Source of the DNA: Pyrrhoderma lamaoense
Lineage: Eukaryota; Basidiomycota; Agaricomycetes; Hymenochaetales; Hymenochaetaceae
Reading direction: 5' to 3'
DNA: 64,000 bases
NCBI GenBank assembly: GCA_002794735.1
Contig: NBAZ01000015.1
Coordinates: forward strand, 62,001-126,000
The notes beneath the pieces are model-generated. The model saw nothing but the letters and a program-made list of their open reading frames with translations. It did no database searches and was not told where the DNA came from. Position 1 is the first letter of the stretch, and the number at the start of each line of letters is the position of its first letter. Positions 11,645 to 25,497 of this stretch are shown here, one piece after another. The position numbers and the translations under genes are program-made.

Positions 11645-14600
11645 TTATAGCCTTGCGGCAAGGGCCGAGAAAAGGATATCATAATCGGTTTTTGCAACTA
11701 TGAAGGGGAGACAGATCAAGTTAGTGAGGTTCAGATGACAAAAACAAACCAAAAAAAATAGTGATTCACCTTTCAACACCAAATGTAAGAAATCGCGCAT
11801 CAGTTTTGGATGTTGGTCTTCAAGTCTAGCGAGCTCCTCCGTGCTCAACTTCCACAACACTGCCTCTTTCTCCACCACAACACGAGAGTTCCTCGGAAGA
11901 CCAGAGAGCGTGGATAACTCTCCAGCCAGCGTACCGCCAACCATTGATTCGGTGAACGTATCTTTTCGATCAGGAAATTCGTATATCGAGCTCAACACAC
12001 CAGATTCAATAAGGTATAGCCCATCTGGCATGTCACCTTGGTTCCAGAGTACTAACCCAGCTGGAGCATCTATACGTTCGAGTGCTGCTAAGAGTGGCTT
12101 ATACACTTCGCGGTCAAGGGCACCATAAGATGAGAAAGCTTGTGTGAGTGCCGTGAATGCGTCGTTTGCGTCTTCGTCTCCAAGTGTCGGTGAAGATTTG
12201 ATGTAATCTGTTATACGTATTGTTAGCGTTGATACGTCGGATGTTATCAGTGCCGCTGTAGATAAACAGTGTGGACTCACGATTTTCGAGTATCTCGCCG
12301 GCTGCTGCATGTATTTCAGCCCGGCGGGGGAGTTGTGGAAAGTGCTCGCAAATGTATATTCAGATTCTTGTGAACGGCCAGGGAACGCTAAGGGGTGCAA
12401 GTGCACATATTAAATCAATTGAAGTGTTGACAAAGGATAAAATTCAGAGTTTATATACCTATAGCGTGATGCTTGTTAGCTAGATGCGATTCACTCTTCT
12501 GTGAGAAGAACCAAGCCTGCAAGTACGCATTTTCCGTCCCTATTCAACAACATTATCAGCAACTATAAAAAAAAAACGGAAAGAATGACCCAAGATAAAC
12601 TTACATTCCATCGCATCATTAAACGTTGAAAACAACTCGACGGCATTAGATTCCAGTAACCCTACACTCTTCAACGATCTCCCAATTGGAGAATCCACTT
12701 CAAATCCACATAGCACCATCTTAATGCTCCGCGCAGATAATATACGCTGAATCCGGACAAACGCTTCTGCAGACGACATATCCACACCTCCAACTACGGT
12801 CAAGTCGATCACAAGGAACCTTATCGGATTATGATGCCATTCATTGGGTCTACCAGGCACGAACGCCTCTTCCACTTGCGTGATAGTACCAAAGAAAAGG
12901 AAGCCTGCATTAACGCATCATCATAATCAGTTAAATACCTCTTTACACATTGCACGTAGTCTTTCAAAGTAGAAAGTGAAAAGACGGTACCTTGAAGCCT
13001 CAACACAATAGTCTGTCTCGCGACCACCCGAATATAATCCCGCTGCGCACTCGGCCTCCGAACAGCACTAATAGCAGAATCACCCGTAAACGTCGCACGT
13101 ATACTCCTTCTCCTAGAATTCTGAACGACAAAGAAGAAACAACATATAACGATACCAAAGAGTACTCCGATGACAAAGTCCCAGATCGACATACATATCA
13201 TGATACTAATAATGGTAAGGTATTCTGATTTGTTAGCACGGTGGCGTGTATCCCAGACTGCCTCTTTTACAAGGTCGATACCGAGTACGAAGATTAGAGC
13301 TCCGACTAGCATAATTGCTTTGAGATGATACTCATCAGTAAGAAGAAAGGAAGGGCCAGTTATGTCAAGATCATAATACATACGTATATAGCCTATAGGC
13401 GCGGTCCCAACGATAAGAAGCACAAAAGTAGCACCTGCAAGCAAAAAGCCAGAAATACGAGTTGTCCCACCGACACGATAGAACAACAAGGTGTTCACAT
13501 ATACAAGATAGTTTGGACTGCAAATTATATCGGATCCCTATGATTAGCTCAAATAATAGGGTAGGGTAAGCTTATGGCGTACACAACTCCAAATAACCCC
13601 GCTAAAATATTTGAGTATCCATGAGCTACCAGCTCCTTATTCGTATCAACATCTTCGTCTAGCGATACAGCTTAAGGTTACAAAACATTAGTCTCATAAG
13701 CCTTGCAAGTATACTAACTCAAACATACCTAAGCCGGAACATTCAATGGTGGATGCAAAATATTAAAAAACAACCTGTTCAACCATGAAATCATGAGCCC
13801 AGTACAGATAAGCAAACAGCAAAAGATACTCACAATGCAAGCTGAGTCGGCATCGTCGCCAACAAAGCACGGAAACTCGTATTCCCCCAACTATAATACG
13901 AATAAAACTTGTACCATTTCTCCGTAGTTCCGCCCATATCAAACACCCAACCTGCACTTCTAAGAACCGAAACGTCCAATCCAGCAGCGAGTACAATCAC
14001 GTAAAAAATTATCGGTATTGCAATAAAATCTGTTCATAAGAGGAAAGTTAAAACACAAAGAAGCTCAAGAACAAATTGATGTAAAGAGGATTGGGACATA
14101 CAAGCAGGAAAAATAAGCTGATGATGGAAATTATGTGTTATGAATCTTAGCGTGACAGCCAGCAAAAACGGCGGAAGCCATAACGCCAAAATATGTGAGT
14201 TCCAAAAGGAACTTCAACGTCCCAAAAGAGTACGTGAAGTCATCGTCGTCAATCCGTGCGCTCACTGCCAGCCTGCATACAGAGGGAAGAAGCATAGATC
14301 CATGTCAGTAGTAGCTAAAGGAAGTAGGGTATCTCTCATCTTCCACGGCCGATGACTCATAGAAGATGTATGTAAGAACTATACGAACCCAGTGCGTAAT
14401 AAGAAAACTCCAACCCCACCAATACAACCAACAAGAATATGTCTAGGGAAAAAACCAATAATAACTCCAAGTCGTAGATATCCCAGTATAAAGAAAGTCA
14501 ACCCAGTCAAGATTGAAGAAAGTGCAAAAGCAGCAATTGTTGTACTAATAACTTGCGCTACGTTCTCTTCGCCAACTTCTTGTGTAATTTCTTGTGCTAT

Positions 14601-17343
14601 TATGTGAAAGAAGGGCTTTGATAATAGAGGTTTCAAATGTACTGATGTCAGCTCAGTTTCACGAGGGAGATGAAATAGAATAGTAGTAGGGAAGGAAAAA
14701 TGCCGATGTACTTACAACAACCTCAATCATCATACTTCCATTAGCACCAGCAAACCCACTTCCACCAAAAGAATAAACCAATTGCGAAATTATCGTTCTG
14801 TAAGAAAATTGGATATTAAGCCATTTATAGTATCCAATGTTGGCACACAGCTTGAACATAACTCACGTTACAAAGAACATTGACACTCCAATACCTCCAA
14901 AATTTTGGAAAACGTCGGTGGATGGAAACATGATCATACCATCTATAACAACAACAACAACAAACAGAATCAGTATCCAGTTATCAATCAAGCAATAGAG
15001 GCGAAAAGAGATATAAAACATACAAGACAGCCCATCAAGAATATTTAATAAAACACCTAACAACACAGCGGGGATACTACTCAACACAACAACACCAAAC
15101 CCTTTCAAAGTTTTCCTCGACCCAACGACCTTCCTAACCTTCCCTACACTCTCAATCAGGGAACCTTTCATTCTTTTCATCTCCCTCACGAACACCTCCG
15201 TCCCCTTCGCAGATTTTTTATAAAGTGGGTTCCCCTCCTCTCCAGGACCAATAGATCCAAGTAAACCAGGCTCACCGGTGCTAGTACCAGTTCGTAAGCT
15301 AGAAGTCTGAGTATAAGAAGACCAAGGCCACCATCTAGTCTTATTCATCTCCGATACAGGCGTCGAAGGTCTAGTCGTGAAATAGTGCGAAGGTCCAAGT
15401 GACGAAGCAGAAGGCGCAGGTGAAGAAGAAAGTAATGGTGTTTGTTCATCAACCCTAGCCGCTGTTGTTACTGGTGATACACCACGCTCATTCTCCCCTC
15501 CACTGGGTGGTAATCCCACTTTAGTTGCACTTGTGTTTTGAGTCTGAGTAAGAACCCTATTCTCATCACCCTCTGATCCCGATATCCCGGAGCAGTTGCG
15601 ATGTGCTTGTCCAACAGAACGAGAATGTTCACTCGCAGGCTGGGACTGGGATTGTTGTTGGGCTAAAAGTATCGAAAGTCCTGAAGGCGTGCTCGAAATC
15701 AATGGTGTATTATTATAACTACTGCTATTGTTGTTGTTAACCATTCCTATCCCTGACCCTCTATCTGAATGTGGTTTCGGTGACGATGACGATCCAAAAG
15801 CATCATCTGAAGACGATACAGAACCCGGAGTGTATGCTATGCTATTCTCCGCATGAATTCTTGACTAACAACCACCAACAAACAAAAAAAGACGTTATAG
15901 TATACATTAGTTCCAGTTAAAGTAAAGTTCAAACCATAATCCCTTTAAAGAACAAGATATACGTACACGTCCATCATCCTTCGGAGACGATTTTCTAGGT
16001 ACAGAACCTCGATCTGACGGACTATCCCGAGCAACTTCTGAGTTCATCCTAGGAGCTACAGAAGATGTGATTCGGACAAGATCAGCCGAAGTAAGTGGGG
16101 TTCGCATTTGGTAAGGGACTAGGTAAGAAGGTCCAGCTACTCCTGAACTCGCTGCTGCCATCCTTTCATTCGGCTGATATCGGAGCTCACCACCGTTGCT
16201 ATTATAGTTATTATTGAAAGGTGGGGACCGGGTTTGAGATGAAGAGAGGAAAGGGCCTGAAGAAGCATGAGATAGTGGGAGTGGTGGTAGTGTTGGATGG
16301 CTTGCATCCGGTAACAAAGTCGGTCTAGAAACAGAAAGCATAGGCATAGGCAGAGCAGACAGCTCAACAGTGTTCGCACGTATATCACTCGGAGATCTCG
16401 AAAAGAAATGATCACCAGAACGTTCAAAACTAGTGGCAGCACCAGCACCAGCAGATTCTTCGTCCGTATGATACGAGCTATTATAATTCGCTGTATTCGA
16501 ATCCCTTCTTGATCCACCTGAGAAAGATGAACGCGGAGCGATACTACTACTTTCGTTGGGTGAAGTATGTGTGAACGATGGTGATTGAGACGAAAGGTGC
16601 ACTATAAAGTTGGAACGTGCACTGAGGAAGCTTTGAGGCTGGAGGAGGCTTTGTTATTTAAAAAAGGATGGTAAGCACGACAGGTTAGCACCATTTCTAC
16701 TCAGAATGATCGAAGCGTGAAGCGTAGAAAAGAAGCGGAAAAAAAGAAAAAAGGGGAGGTGGTGTAAGGCGTCATATGAGTCGAAGTTGAGCGCGTATAT
16801 GCACCCTTACTTCTTCTAACATAAAACGATCAAGACGAAAAAAAAAAGTTAATCAGGTATGCAGGTATGCGATGGAGCATATAAAGAAGTCAAAATGGTC
16901 TTAAGACCACAATACTGCCTCTCTATAGGGTTACAGAAGCATGCCGGTGACAGTATAAAGAAATCAATTGATGTAACTCACCCCGCTCGTGTCCAAGACC
17001 TAGCATATTCCATATTCATATTCATAGCTACAGAATTGCTTCCTCTCCGTCTCCTCGGACTATCAGGTGATATTTCCCTTCCGTCCAGACCTTCTCCGCC
17101 TCCTTCTTGAGCATGTACATCTCTTGATTTGAGTAATACTTTACGTGCACGATGATTGTACTGAGAGAGTAGATCACGAGCCACGGAACTTACTTCGGGC
17201 TCAGCGTTGGCGACGGAGTCATGAGTGCCGCCTTGTGAGAAGAAGCCGGTGTTGTTGGGATGGGCGCCTGTGTTCGTATCAACTGCATTGGCTGAAGACA
17301 CAGACCCTCTCGTAGGGTCTTCTTGACGTTGCCCAACAGACAT
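11645..17343 (-). CDS. SulP/SLC26-family transporter with STAS and cyclic-nucleotide-binding domains (Vsb1-like)
   Basis: Start at 17343 ([13 protein letters not shown]); exons traced include 17343-16982, 16621-15967, 15864-15024, 14942-14867, 14797-14716 and 14615 downward. A long Ser/Pro-rich cytosolic N-terminus precedes the SulP core: [88 protein letters not shown] domain ([20 protein letters not shown]) and a cNMP-binding domain ([33 protein letters not shown]) follow. This architecture is that of yeast YGR125W (Vsb1), a vacuolar membrane protein linked to basic amino acid storage; substrate and location here are inferred. One base appears missing in a T-run near 14214-14217 and another near 13731 (coding strand TTTAG). 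One intron near 14384 seems to use a GTTCGT donor. Further small uncertainties lie near 12350-12430. Confidence 0.92.
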
Positions 17344-18105
17344 GTTTAGATTCTCGCCCCTCGAAAAGACACTCCTCGGAAGGTGTGTCTTCTATAAGTC
17401 TCACTACAAAGTTCTCGATTTAAAACTTGGAAATCATGCAAAGTGAGATATCAAACAACGAGAAAGTGAGTGCTTGAGAAGAACAAGACAGGATCCATTA
17501 AAATTTGCGACGAGACCGCGACGCTTTCTTCACTGTCTGTTCCTAGGAACACTAGTACTTATACCATTAAACGATAAGAGCCTAGATCTACATTGGTGAT
17601 ATGTGAGATCCACTTGCCATATTCGGTTAGTGGCTTATCTCTCTCTTCCGTCCGTCGCTTGTAGAGGATTTTCTTGGCATAAAAACAAATGCACTGAATC
17701 TGATTGATAGGTGTTATTTTCCAATCTTGAAAATGGTGAAAGAGATCACTTAAGGAAGAGAGATAAATATGCATATACTAATAAATACAGTATAGTCTTA
17801 ATACCTATATAAATAAAAAGGACCCCTTGATAGACCTTCAAATCCCCAGGATGTATAGTGGATCGGGTACTCTTATTAATATTCTACGTATACACCTTGT
17901 GCTGCCTTGATCTCACTTACTTTACACTAATAATTATTCTTTCTACCCCCTTTTCCCTTTGTATCTATCTCTGTCTTCTTCACTGAAATCATTGATGGTA
18001 CCAATAGGCTTATCGCCAAAAAGAGCCATCCACTGCTGCCTCAGTAGTAGAGTGTTAGGTTTGAGAATCGGCCCCAGTATCTAAGTCTATAGTAGTAAAG
18101 TCAGC
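17344..18105. other. Intergenic region upstream of transporter gene
   Basis: About 760 bp. It should contain the transporter promoter next to 17343 and the 3' UTR of the DUF6533 gene. A 71-codon minus-strand open frame at 17559-17774 has no recognisable feature and is left out. Confidence 0.45.
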
Positions 18106-19754
18106 TCATTGATTGACACTCAAGAGAGTATAAGCTTTAATACTTGAAGAAATAGCAGCTGGTGCAGCAAACTGGGGATCGCTGATAGTATCATTCGAGT
18201 ATCTATTACTTGGGATATTTGTCCCTTCATTGACTTCCGCATCTCCAGCCTCTTTCAGATTTAGAAACATGCGACTTCCAAGGAGACATAGGAGCCCAGA
18301 GTTTCCGAGAAGACCAAGAATGGCCGCCTTTTCCGTAGAATAAGGTCCGAGATAATCGATTTTTGAGTTTGCAATGTTTACTGCGCTGCAGAGTATGACC
18401 CTTCACCAGATATATATCTTTCAGCTTCATTGCGTAGGTTGAGAAGAAGCCAAAGTACATACATCAGAAAATAGATGATCTGATCCTTGATCATTATAGC
18501 TACGAGGCTAGATCCCCTCAAGTCCGATAGTCTCCAATGCCCAATTATTTTGTAAAGGGTCATAGATAAAAGAATGGATCCAATAGTTGCTGTCATGACC
18601 CTGTTGTATAATAGAATTTGTATATGTACTAACGAGAGGGTGTCTGACTCTCACCAATCAATGAATAGAAAGTAAAGCGTCCTCTGGATCCGTTCACTTT
18701 CTGTAGCGCATATCGATATTTCTCCTGTGAGGGTGATTGCTCGCTCTTTGTTCAATCAGATTTATTATCCTAGGGAGAATACTTGAGCATACCTTGTTCT
18801 ACTGCTAATCCTACATTACTAAGTGCAAACTTCACAACCGCTTCACAGAATATGAGTGTATACAGAAAAATCGATAGCAATACATCTACAAAAGTCAAAG
18901 GCTGTTACAACCGGCATCAAAGTCACTCACTTTTATCCCAAAGTGCAAGTACCCGTAGGATTAGGATATCTACATTCTTTATTAATTATATCCAGTATTA
19001 ATGATGAGAGATCCTCACAGTCGATGATAACGCCTATAAGGATATCTAATCAGGGTCAGTCATGTATTGTCATACAAGAATTATAACGCAGTGGTAATAC
19101 TCGATACAGTTCCTGTCCGGACTGAAAAGGTGCCTTAAGCATATTATTAGTTCACGAATGCATTACAGAGAGGAGAATACGCTTTTATTCACAACTAAAA
19201 GATCGATTAATAACTGTATTGAAACGAGTAGAAGATGCACATACAGTTTATTTGTTGCATCCAACGAAAGAACTGTACGAGATCAAATTGGATGAAGTCA
19301 ACTTATTCAGCTCTTCTCAGAGCTCACAAGTTAATTTAGAAATGGTGCCAGTTAGACCGACGTAACGATTCTACGGGTCAACATCAGATACTGGATCGGT
19401 AAAAAAGGTTTGTCACTGACAACAAAAAAAAGTATATGTGCCAAATTACACCATCTTTTTGTCTACAATACCATCAGTGAAAGGACAGAATCACGAGCGA
19501 AGAGACTAACCCAGAAATACATAATCTAACAACACTAAAATCAAAACCGTCATGCACTCTCTAGTCAGAGAGACTCACTTCCCTTTCTATAGTTATCACT
19601 AATCTTACGTTAAATTCATCTCAAAAATATATAATAAAGAAGTCGTACACGTGTCATATACAAGAAGTGAACATACAGCCACTTGTATGCATTGCTCGAT
19701 GAAAATCTGTTGCAGGAAATCTGATACCTCGGCTACAGCTTCAGCAGAAGACAT
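18106..19754 (-). CDS. DUF6533-type multi-pass membrane protein
   Basis: Start at 19754 (MSSAEAVAEVSDFLQQIF). Exon 1 is 19754-19651 and exon 2 is a 25-bp microexon 19603-19579; the join gives LLVYDTLVITIERE. Exon 3 begins at 19462 (WCNLAHILFFVVS). Later exons give VLLSIFLYTLIFCEAVVKFA, EISICATESERIQRTLYFLF, then MTLYKIIGHWRLSD and MIKDQIIYFLM, and a last exon with SRMFLNLKEAGDAEVNEGT and a stop at 18106-18108. The pattern of N-terminal LVYDT...E, the internal TLYK...RDxIIYF-like segment and the RMxxNLKEA tail is typical of the DUF6533 family, which is expanded in Agaricomycetes and has an unknown, possibly receptor-like function. The middle exons (about 19400-18970) are not fully resolved, so it could be partly decayed. 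Confidence 0.72.
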
Positions 19755-22250
19755 CCTTTGGGAAGAATGAAGTAAGGTCAGACGAGAAGTGGGTTAGAGT
19801 CAGTGTAAGAGTGTAAGAGCAACAAGATTGCTTCACAGTGAGGCTATGTATACTATGACTGCTGATTGTGGTGTATCATTGTAAGCAAGGGTTTCATATC
19901 CTAATAGATGTTTATGCAACAGAATTTGCCTTTTCTGAGCATTGAAAATCTGTGTGTAATATGGGAAGCAATCCGATCTGACCGAATTGACTCATGGTGA
20001 TGATAATAACACTGTGTCACCTCACTAGCCCTTCCGATAGACCATAGTGACTCCTGACTCTTATCAGGAGAAACGTTGCTCCAGACGATGTCCGTTAGAT
20101 AAATCAGAATCAGATGAACATAAGTCAACTGCATACAAATGGTGTATAAGACAAGAAAATGTGTGTATCAAAAAGGAGATCATGTCTTAACAATTACTTG
20201 ACAGATACGGATGAAAATTGACATCGACACTGTCCAATCTTACCAGAAGCTTTGGCTAGTAATGATATCGGCTTGTGTCGAAAAGATGTGCTAGTTATAT
20301 GAAATGCATATCCAGAAAGAAGGATATTTCGAAGTGACAAGTGACTTGAAGCGGTCAAAAAAGGTCCGAGCTTTAAGCAAGAAGTGGAGAGACACATAAG
20401 TGGTAACTCAATTACTGTCTACAGATAACACATAGAGACATGTATAAGAGCTAGTAGAGTACTACGAAGATCATAGACCTATCTCAGAGAAAAGAAGCAA
20501 GGATCAGAAATATAATATGCAATAAAGCCAGTGGGTGGATTGGATGAGCTGGAAAGAAATAGCCATGATCTATGATCAAGCGTCAAGATATACTCGTAAC
20601 TTACCTTCCAATTTTCACCATTTGGAAGAACATCATTCTTGCTTAATGTTCGCCCAGATAACCTATTAATTAATCCATTGCAACAACACATTGAAAACCA
20701 AAGTCAGTGGTCTCCATTTTCAGAAAGCTCGCATCGTTGAGAATAGAAGTGTCACCTCTTCCTTTTCGGATGTATGAGGAAGCTCTAGGTGGATACCGAG
20801 GGGTCTCAAGTTAAATTTGATTTCAGCAATCCAGAAATGTAGACGTAAGGGTGTTTTCACCACAATCAAAACATCCTGGTGTTTTAATTAAAGTGTTAGT
20901 TCATTTAAATTTGAACATTGTCCTAGCAGATCCGCGAACCCGAAGACGTGCAACTCTATAGTAGACTATACCTGCGCACTTTATTGAAAAGGAGCCATTC
21001 TCTTCATTGAGGTTGACAGTATAAATACATCTAATGTCCGGTCCCGGTCATAACCTACTTTGTGCTTGAAAGTGTCGCTCGCATTGATTTCTTAATGGCC
21101 GTTATAACCAGCATAAGGAAGTAAGGAAAACACACGTAATTCTTGAAGTAAAACCAACCGTACACGCTCTGCGTATCAGTAAAACCTTCTCTAAGTACAT
21201 GGGTTTATAGGATAAACAAAGTCCTAAGTAAATTTTCCAGCAATCACTAATTTGAATAATTCCTGACTCCAAACAAAGCCAAACATTCATCCTTTTTCTA
21301 CGTATCCTTTTTTGATAAGCGGAGCCAGCCAGCGAGTTGTTCGAAATTAATAGTAACCCAAATCTGATAAAAAGATGGACTGGACCAGGTTTTGGTAGTT
21401 CTAGCACTCTACCTGTATATCGCGTTGGCTTTGGAAGGAAGTCAGAGGGGTGCATAACGATTGAAAGGTAATCTTATTAACTTGAAAGCAAATACATAAA
21501 CACTTAGGATGATTCTAATTTCAAAATCCTTTCTTTTTCCAGAAAAAAAAGGAAAAGGAAAAGTATAGACTTATATACATAGTAATGATAGCTATAGAGC
21601 TTACGTTACGGTCATTTGTACCAGTGCACGAAACGAGAAAGATACATGTGGTTATGAGAAGATTGGATTCCTTCATAATTCATTTTCTACTACTTTCTTC
21701 ACCTACGCTTACTTTTTATGCGCTTTTGGCGGAATTATAGGCGATTTTACCAATCTGATGAATCGTAAGCAAGCACTTTGAGTTACTGTATACCGTGAAA
21801 GACCACAGATCCCGTTTGCACGAGATTCCGTCAAGCTCATTCGTTGTTCGACCATGCAAACTGGAGAGTTCTGTTGAGTATATCTTATAACACCTGCACA
21901 TGGTAACGTTTAGCTGCTTTGAGAAGGAAATCCGGAGCGGCATTCGGCTGCAGTCGACTTATAAATGCGCGCACGCGGACGCCGATCGAGCGCGTCATGG
22001 GTAATGCTAGTTAGGACGCCCAATCTAATTAGTCTTACCTGTGCATGAATATTCCGTTTCTTACCCGTCCCCATTCCTTTCTTCTATAGTTGACCACCAA
22101 CTAGTTGTTTCATCGCATACCCAATATCAGTCCAGGTCTTGAATCCTATCTCACTCCTCGAAGCTCTTACAACCTGAACCCGGACTGAAGAAGAGAGGAA
22201 GAGAAAACAAACAAGTTAGCTAACTTACTGCATCTACAACCAAATTAATC
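19755..22250. other. Interval with coding-like fragments but no complete gene model
   Basis: About 2.5 kb with scattered minus-strand fragments that read like protein but cannot be joined to a full gene. The far right part (after about 21950) is the likely promoter of the plus-strand TPR gene at 22251. A minus-strand open frame at 21102-21455 has no recognised motif. Confidence 0.4.
20064..20840 (-). pseudogene. Possible decayed or unrecognised gene fragment
   Basis: Reading the minus strand, three pieces look coding: NLRPLGIHLELPHTSEKEEV followed by LLFSTMRAF (about 20815-20725); LINRLSGRTLSKNDVLPNG ending at a good donor GTAAGTTA (about 20675-20605); and ASSHLSLRNILLSGYAFHIT with a donor GTAAGA near 20246, joined after a TTTGTATGCAG acceptor to VDLCSSDSDLSNGHRLEQ and a stop at 20064-20066. 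Stops and frame breaks separate the first two. I do not recognise the family. It may be a decayed gene or a real gene with base errors. Confidence 0.3.
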
Positions 22251-25200
22251 ATGTCCAGCAAGATCACGACTGCCGATACTTTGGATGTCCGAGCCTTACA
22301 GCTCGTTTCTGCAACAGAAGGCTTCGACCATCTCTTCTCGAACCGTCTTGCAGATGCTCGAAAACAACTTGGATCGGATAACTCTCCATTTCATCTCCTC
22401 GGTCTCGGAGTCTGTGCTTTCTTAGAAGCTGCTTTAGGTATGGAGGTGAGTTTCTCGGGCTTCTTTTCCTATTTCTTACAAACCAAGTAGAGACTGATGA
22501 ACCTGGAAAAAACCTATGCTCTTAGACAGGACTAATGGACGAAGCTGCAAGATGCCTTTCCGAGTCCGAAACTGGGTCTAAAAAGCAGAAAGTTACAAAG
22601 TCCCAGAATGAGAAATCAAGGTTCCCACCTGGTATCGAGTTCGAGATTCTTCTTGCAGATGCTATTGTTTTGCAGGGCTTAGTCCACGCTCTTAGGTGAG
22701 TATCATCAAACCCGTGTATTTCAATCTATAGATGGATCTAATGGAAGAAAAGTGAATCATACATGGGTTATGTTCAATGTCTGTAAGTACCTACTACTCA
22801 GTAGATAACGGAACTTAGTATCTAATCTTATCACAGATATGCGCTAAACAAGTGAGCAGCTCGGAGTTCCCTCTATAAACCCAACCTATAACCTGACAAA
22901 ATTCTTACTAAAATTAGCGCACATTCTAAATTTACAAAGTACGTGACCCATGTCGTGTCCCCCACATCTAATCTTTGTCTCTCATCTCGGGACTTATTAT
23001 TAGACTTTACAAAACGATCTTCCCCGCTGGCCTAGATTCCTATGTGACGCCAGCAACAACACCTCTACCCTCCCGAAATCCATCAACCCCTTCACTCGCA
23101 TCACAAAGCTCTAACAAGTCAAACACAGGCACTGTGACTCCAGCCAGTGATTCTTCTAAAGGTGGCTCCTCAATTTTCAGTCGTTGGGGCTTTTCGGGTT
23201 CAAGTCAAAGTCAATTACAAGTACCAAAGCCACTCCCCAGCCAGAAGGTCCAGTTGAAGAGTTCATTGTCTCGGGAGCTGCTTTCGGTGTGTATCATCCA
23301 CGAATTCATCGATGGCGTACGGGAGTTGACAACTCACCAACTAGGCTTTGGACTATTCAACCTCGTATTTTCCCTTCTTCCTGCAAAAGTAAAGTAAGGA
23401 ACAATAATCATATAATGCTCATCTAAGCTACTTTACTAAAGTTGGGATCCACTTCGAAGGACTATTGTTGGTTTCCTGGGATTCCAGCATGACAGACGTT
23501 TAGCCTTGCAAGCCCTCGCCGTATCAGCAGCTCGCAAAGATGTGCACGCCGTGTTCGCCGGGTAAATACCCTCTACTTACTCTCTCCGGCTTCTTCGGTG
23601 TATCTAATGAAAGTTCGGACTCGTAGGTTGACTCTGATGACTTATCATGGTGTAGTTCTATTGCTCGCAGGATACCAAGCAGACGAAGCGCATATTGTCA
23701 AGCAATATAGAGCAATAGTAGAAGGGTTTGCGCATTCAACTGCCTTTCATCTTCTCCTTGACTCACGAATTATATGAAGACTACACACTCGCTACCCAGA
23801 TGGGGCCCTCTGGATACTTAACAGGGTTAGTCTGCTGATCCCCTTACCCATTCGTTGTTAACTCAATATTACTTTAGGCTAAGATTCTGCGAATGACTTA
23901 CGACCCAGAAGGCGCGATTTCTGTTTTACAAGACGGTCTTCGACCCGATAGACCCGGCCATTTCCAACAAGCAGATGCATTGGTCAGTCAAAATCTCCCC
24001 CTCAGTTGGCGCCTTCAAGATTACCTGTCCAATATTGATTAAATCATATAGCTTGTGTTCGAACTAGCTTGGACACTCCTTTCACAAAGGCGCTACCAGG
24101 AAGCAGCTGATACGTTCATTAAACTGACAGAAATGAACAGCTGGTCAGTTAAGATCCTTCCTGCTAACCATCAATTATATGTTAACCCATTTCTGCAGGT
24201 CACACGCGACCTATTACACTATCGCCGCAGGTATGATATAGCTATATCGCCAATTCTTTATTGAGACATGACAGACTTTTCTTACGCCATATAACTAAAG
24301 GTTGCTATGTCTCGTTAGGCAACCGAGACAAAGCAAGAGAATTATTTGAAAAAGTTCCGGGATTGCTAGATAAACGGAAATACGGTGGCAAAGAGCTACC
24401 TACAGAAGTCCTGATTAAGAAGCAGCGTAAGTACAAGTAAATCTACCCATAAAAAGTATAAATAACCGTTTGTATGCATTTCGTCTATTGTAGTCGCTTT
24501 TTACAAGGCTAAAGCGAAGAGAAGGTGTGGAGATGAAAGCAAATATGTGGATGAGATGAAAGTGAGCATAGCAGAAGGTAAGAACCTTTCCTCTCGTTTC
24601 AAATTACCCCTTACTATATAAGTATCTCATACCAACATTTTCATATCCTCTTTTCCAGAAATGGCCATATGTAAGGATAATCTTATTTCATAGAGTATAC
24701 CAAATTCATAATTGACCCATCTCACTCCTTCTCCTATCTGCTATTGGGCCAAAAGTCTGGAACACACATCAACGCATAACTAAAGAAGTCGCACTAGCAC
24801 ACATCGCTCGCTCTCTTCACTCACCCCACCCATCAACGTCCAAAGCACACACATGCCCTCACAGCCTCAATCTAACGCACCAGCAACCAACACCCCAACC
24901 ACACCTTCTGACCCCACCAATCCATCCAGCTCACCCACCACCTTGCCTACTCAATCCGCTCAATCAACCACATCCACACCTCCTACACCTCCTACACAAC
25001 CAGACCTGGACACCCCAGATGAAATAGCCATCCGCGCCCTCATCCTTGGAGTAGTCTTCCGTACACTAGGTGATTATCCAGCTTCCCGGACCCTCCTCTC
25101 CGAAGCAAGCGCCCTATACCCCGAAGTCGAGTTTAAATGGATAGGTGGGATCGCGTTATTCGAGCTCGCAGTTCTTGATCTCAAAGAGCAGGAAGCATCA

Positions 25201-25497
25201 GAGAAGAGAAACAATAGTAATGTCAGTACTGATAACTCTGATTCAGAAACAATACTGGCTTTTGATGACAAGACAACAAATCCCAACCTCAAAACTCCTT
25301 CAAATTCTGGAGACAATAAACTCCTCTCCGAGGACACACTCAAAGAATGGAAACAAGTGCTCAAATCCGCGTCTGAGAAACTAGACAAAGCGATGTCTAT
25401 CTCAGGCAACAGTGTAGACTTATCTTCCCGATTAGATAGCAGAGTGAATATGCTTCGGGACGAGATTGTTATCAAAAAAGAGATGCTGGGGATATAG
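22251..25497 (+). CDS. Iml2/TTC39-family tetratricopeptide protein
   Basis: Start [17 protein letters not shown]; the first exon ends at a GTGAGT donor after [15 protein letters not shown]. Many short introns follow. Conserved stretches include [34 protein letters not shown] joined to [75 protein letters not shown] and near the end [16 protein letters not shown] and [18 protein letters not shown]. This matches Iml2 (inclusion-body clearance) and TTC39-type outer-membrane-associated proteins; a role in lipid-droplet or protein-aggregate handling is known only for yeast. One intron before LHTRYPDG has a GTTTGC donor. One base appears missing in the G run at 23186-23189 and one in the C run at 24824-24827. 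The loop before 25020 is Ser/Thr/Pro rich. Confidence 0.85.
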
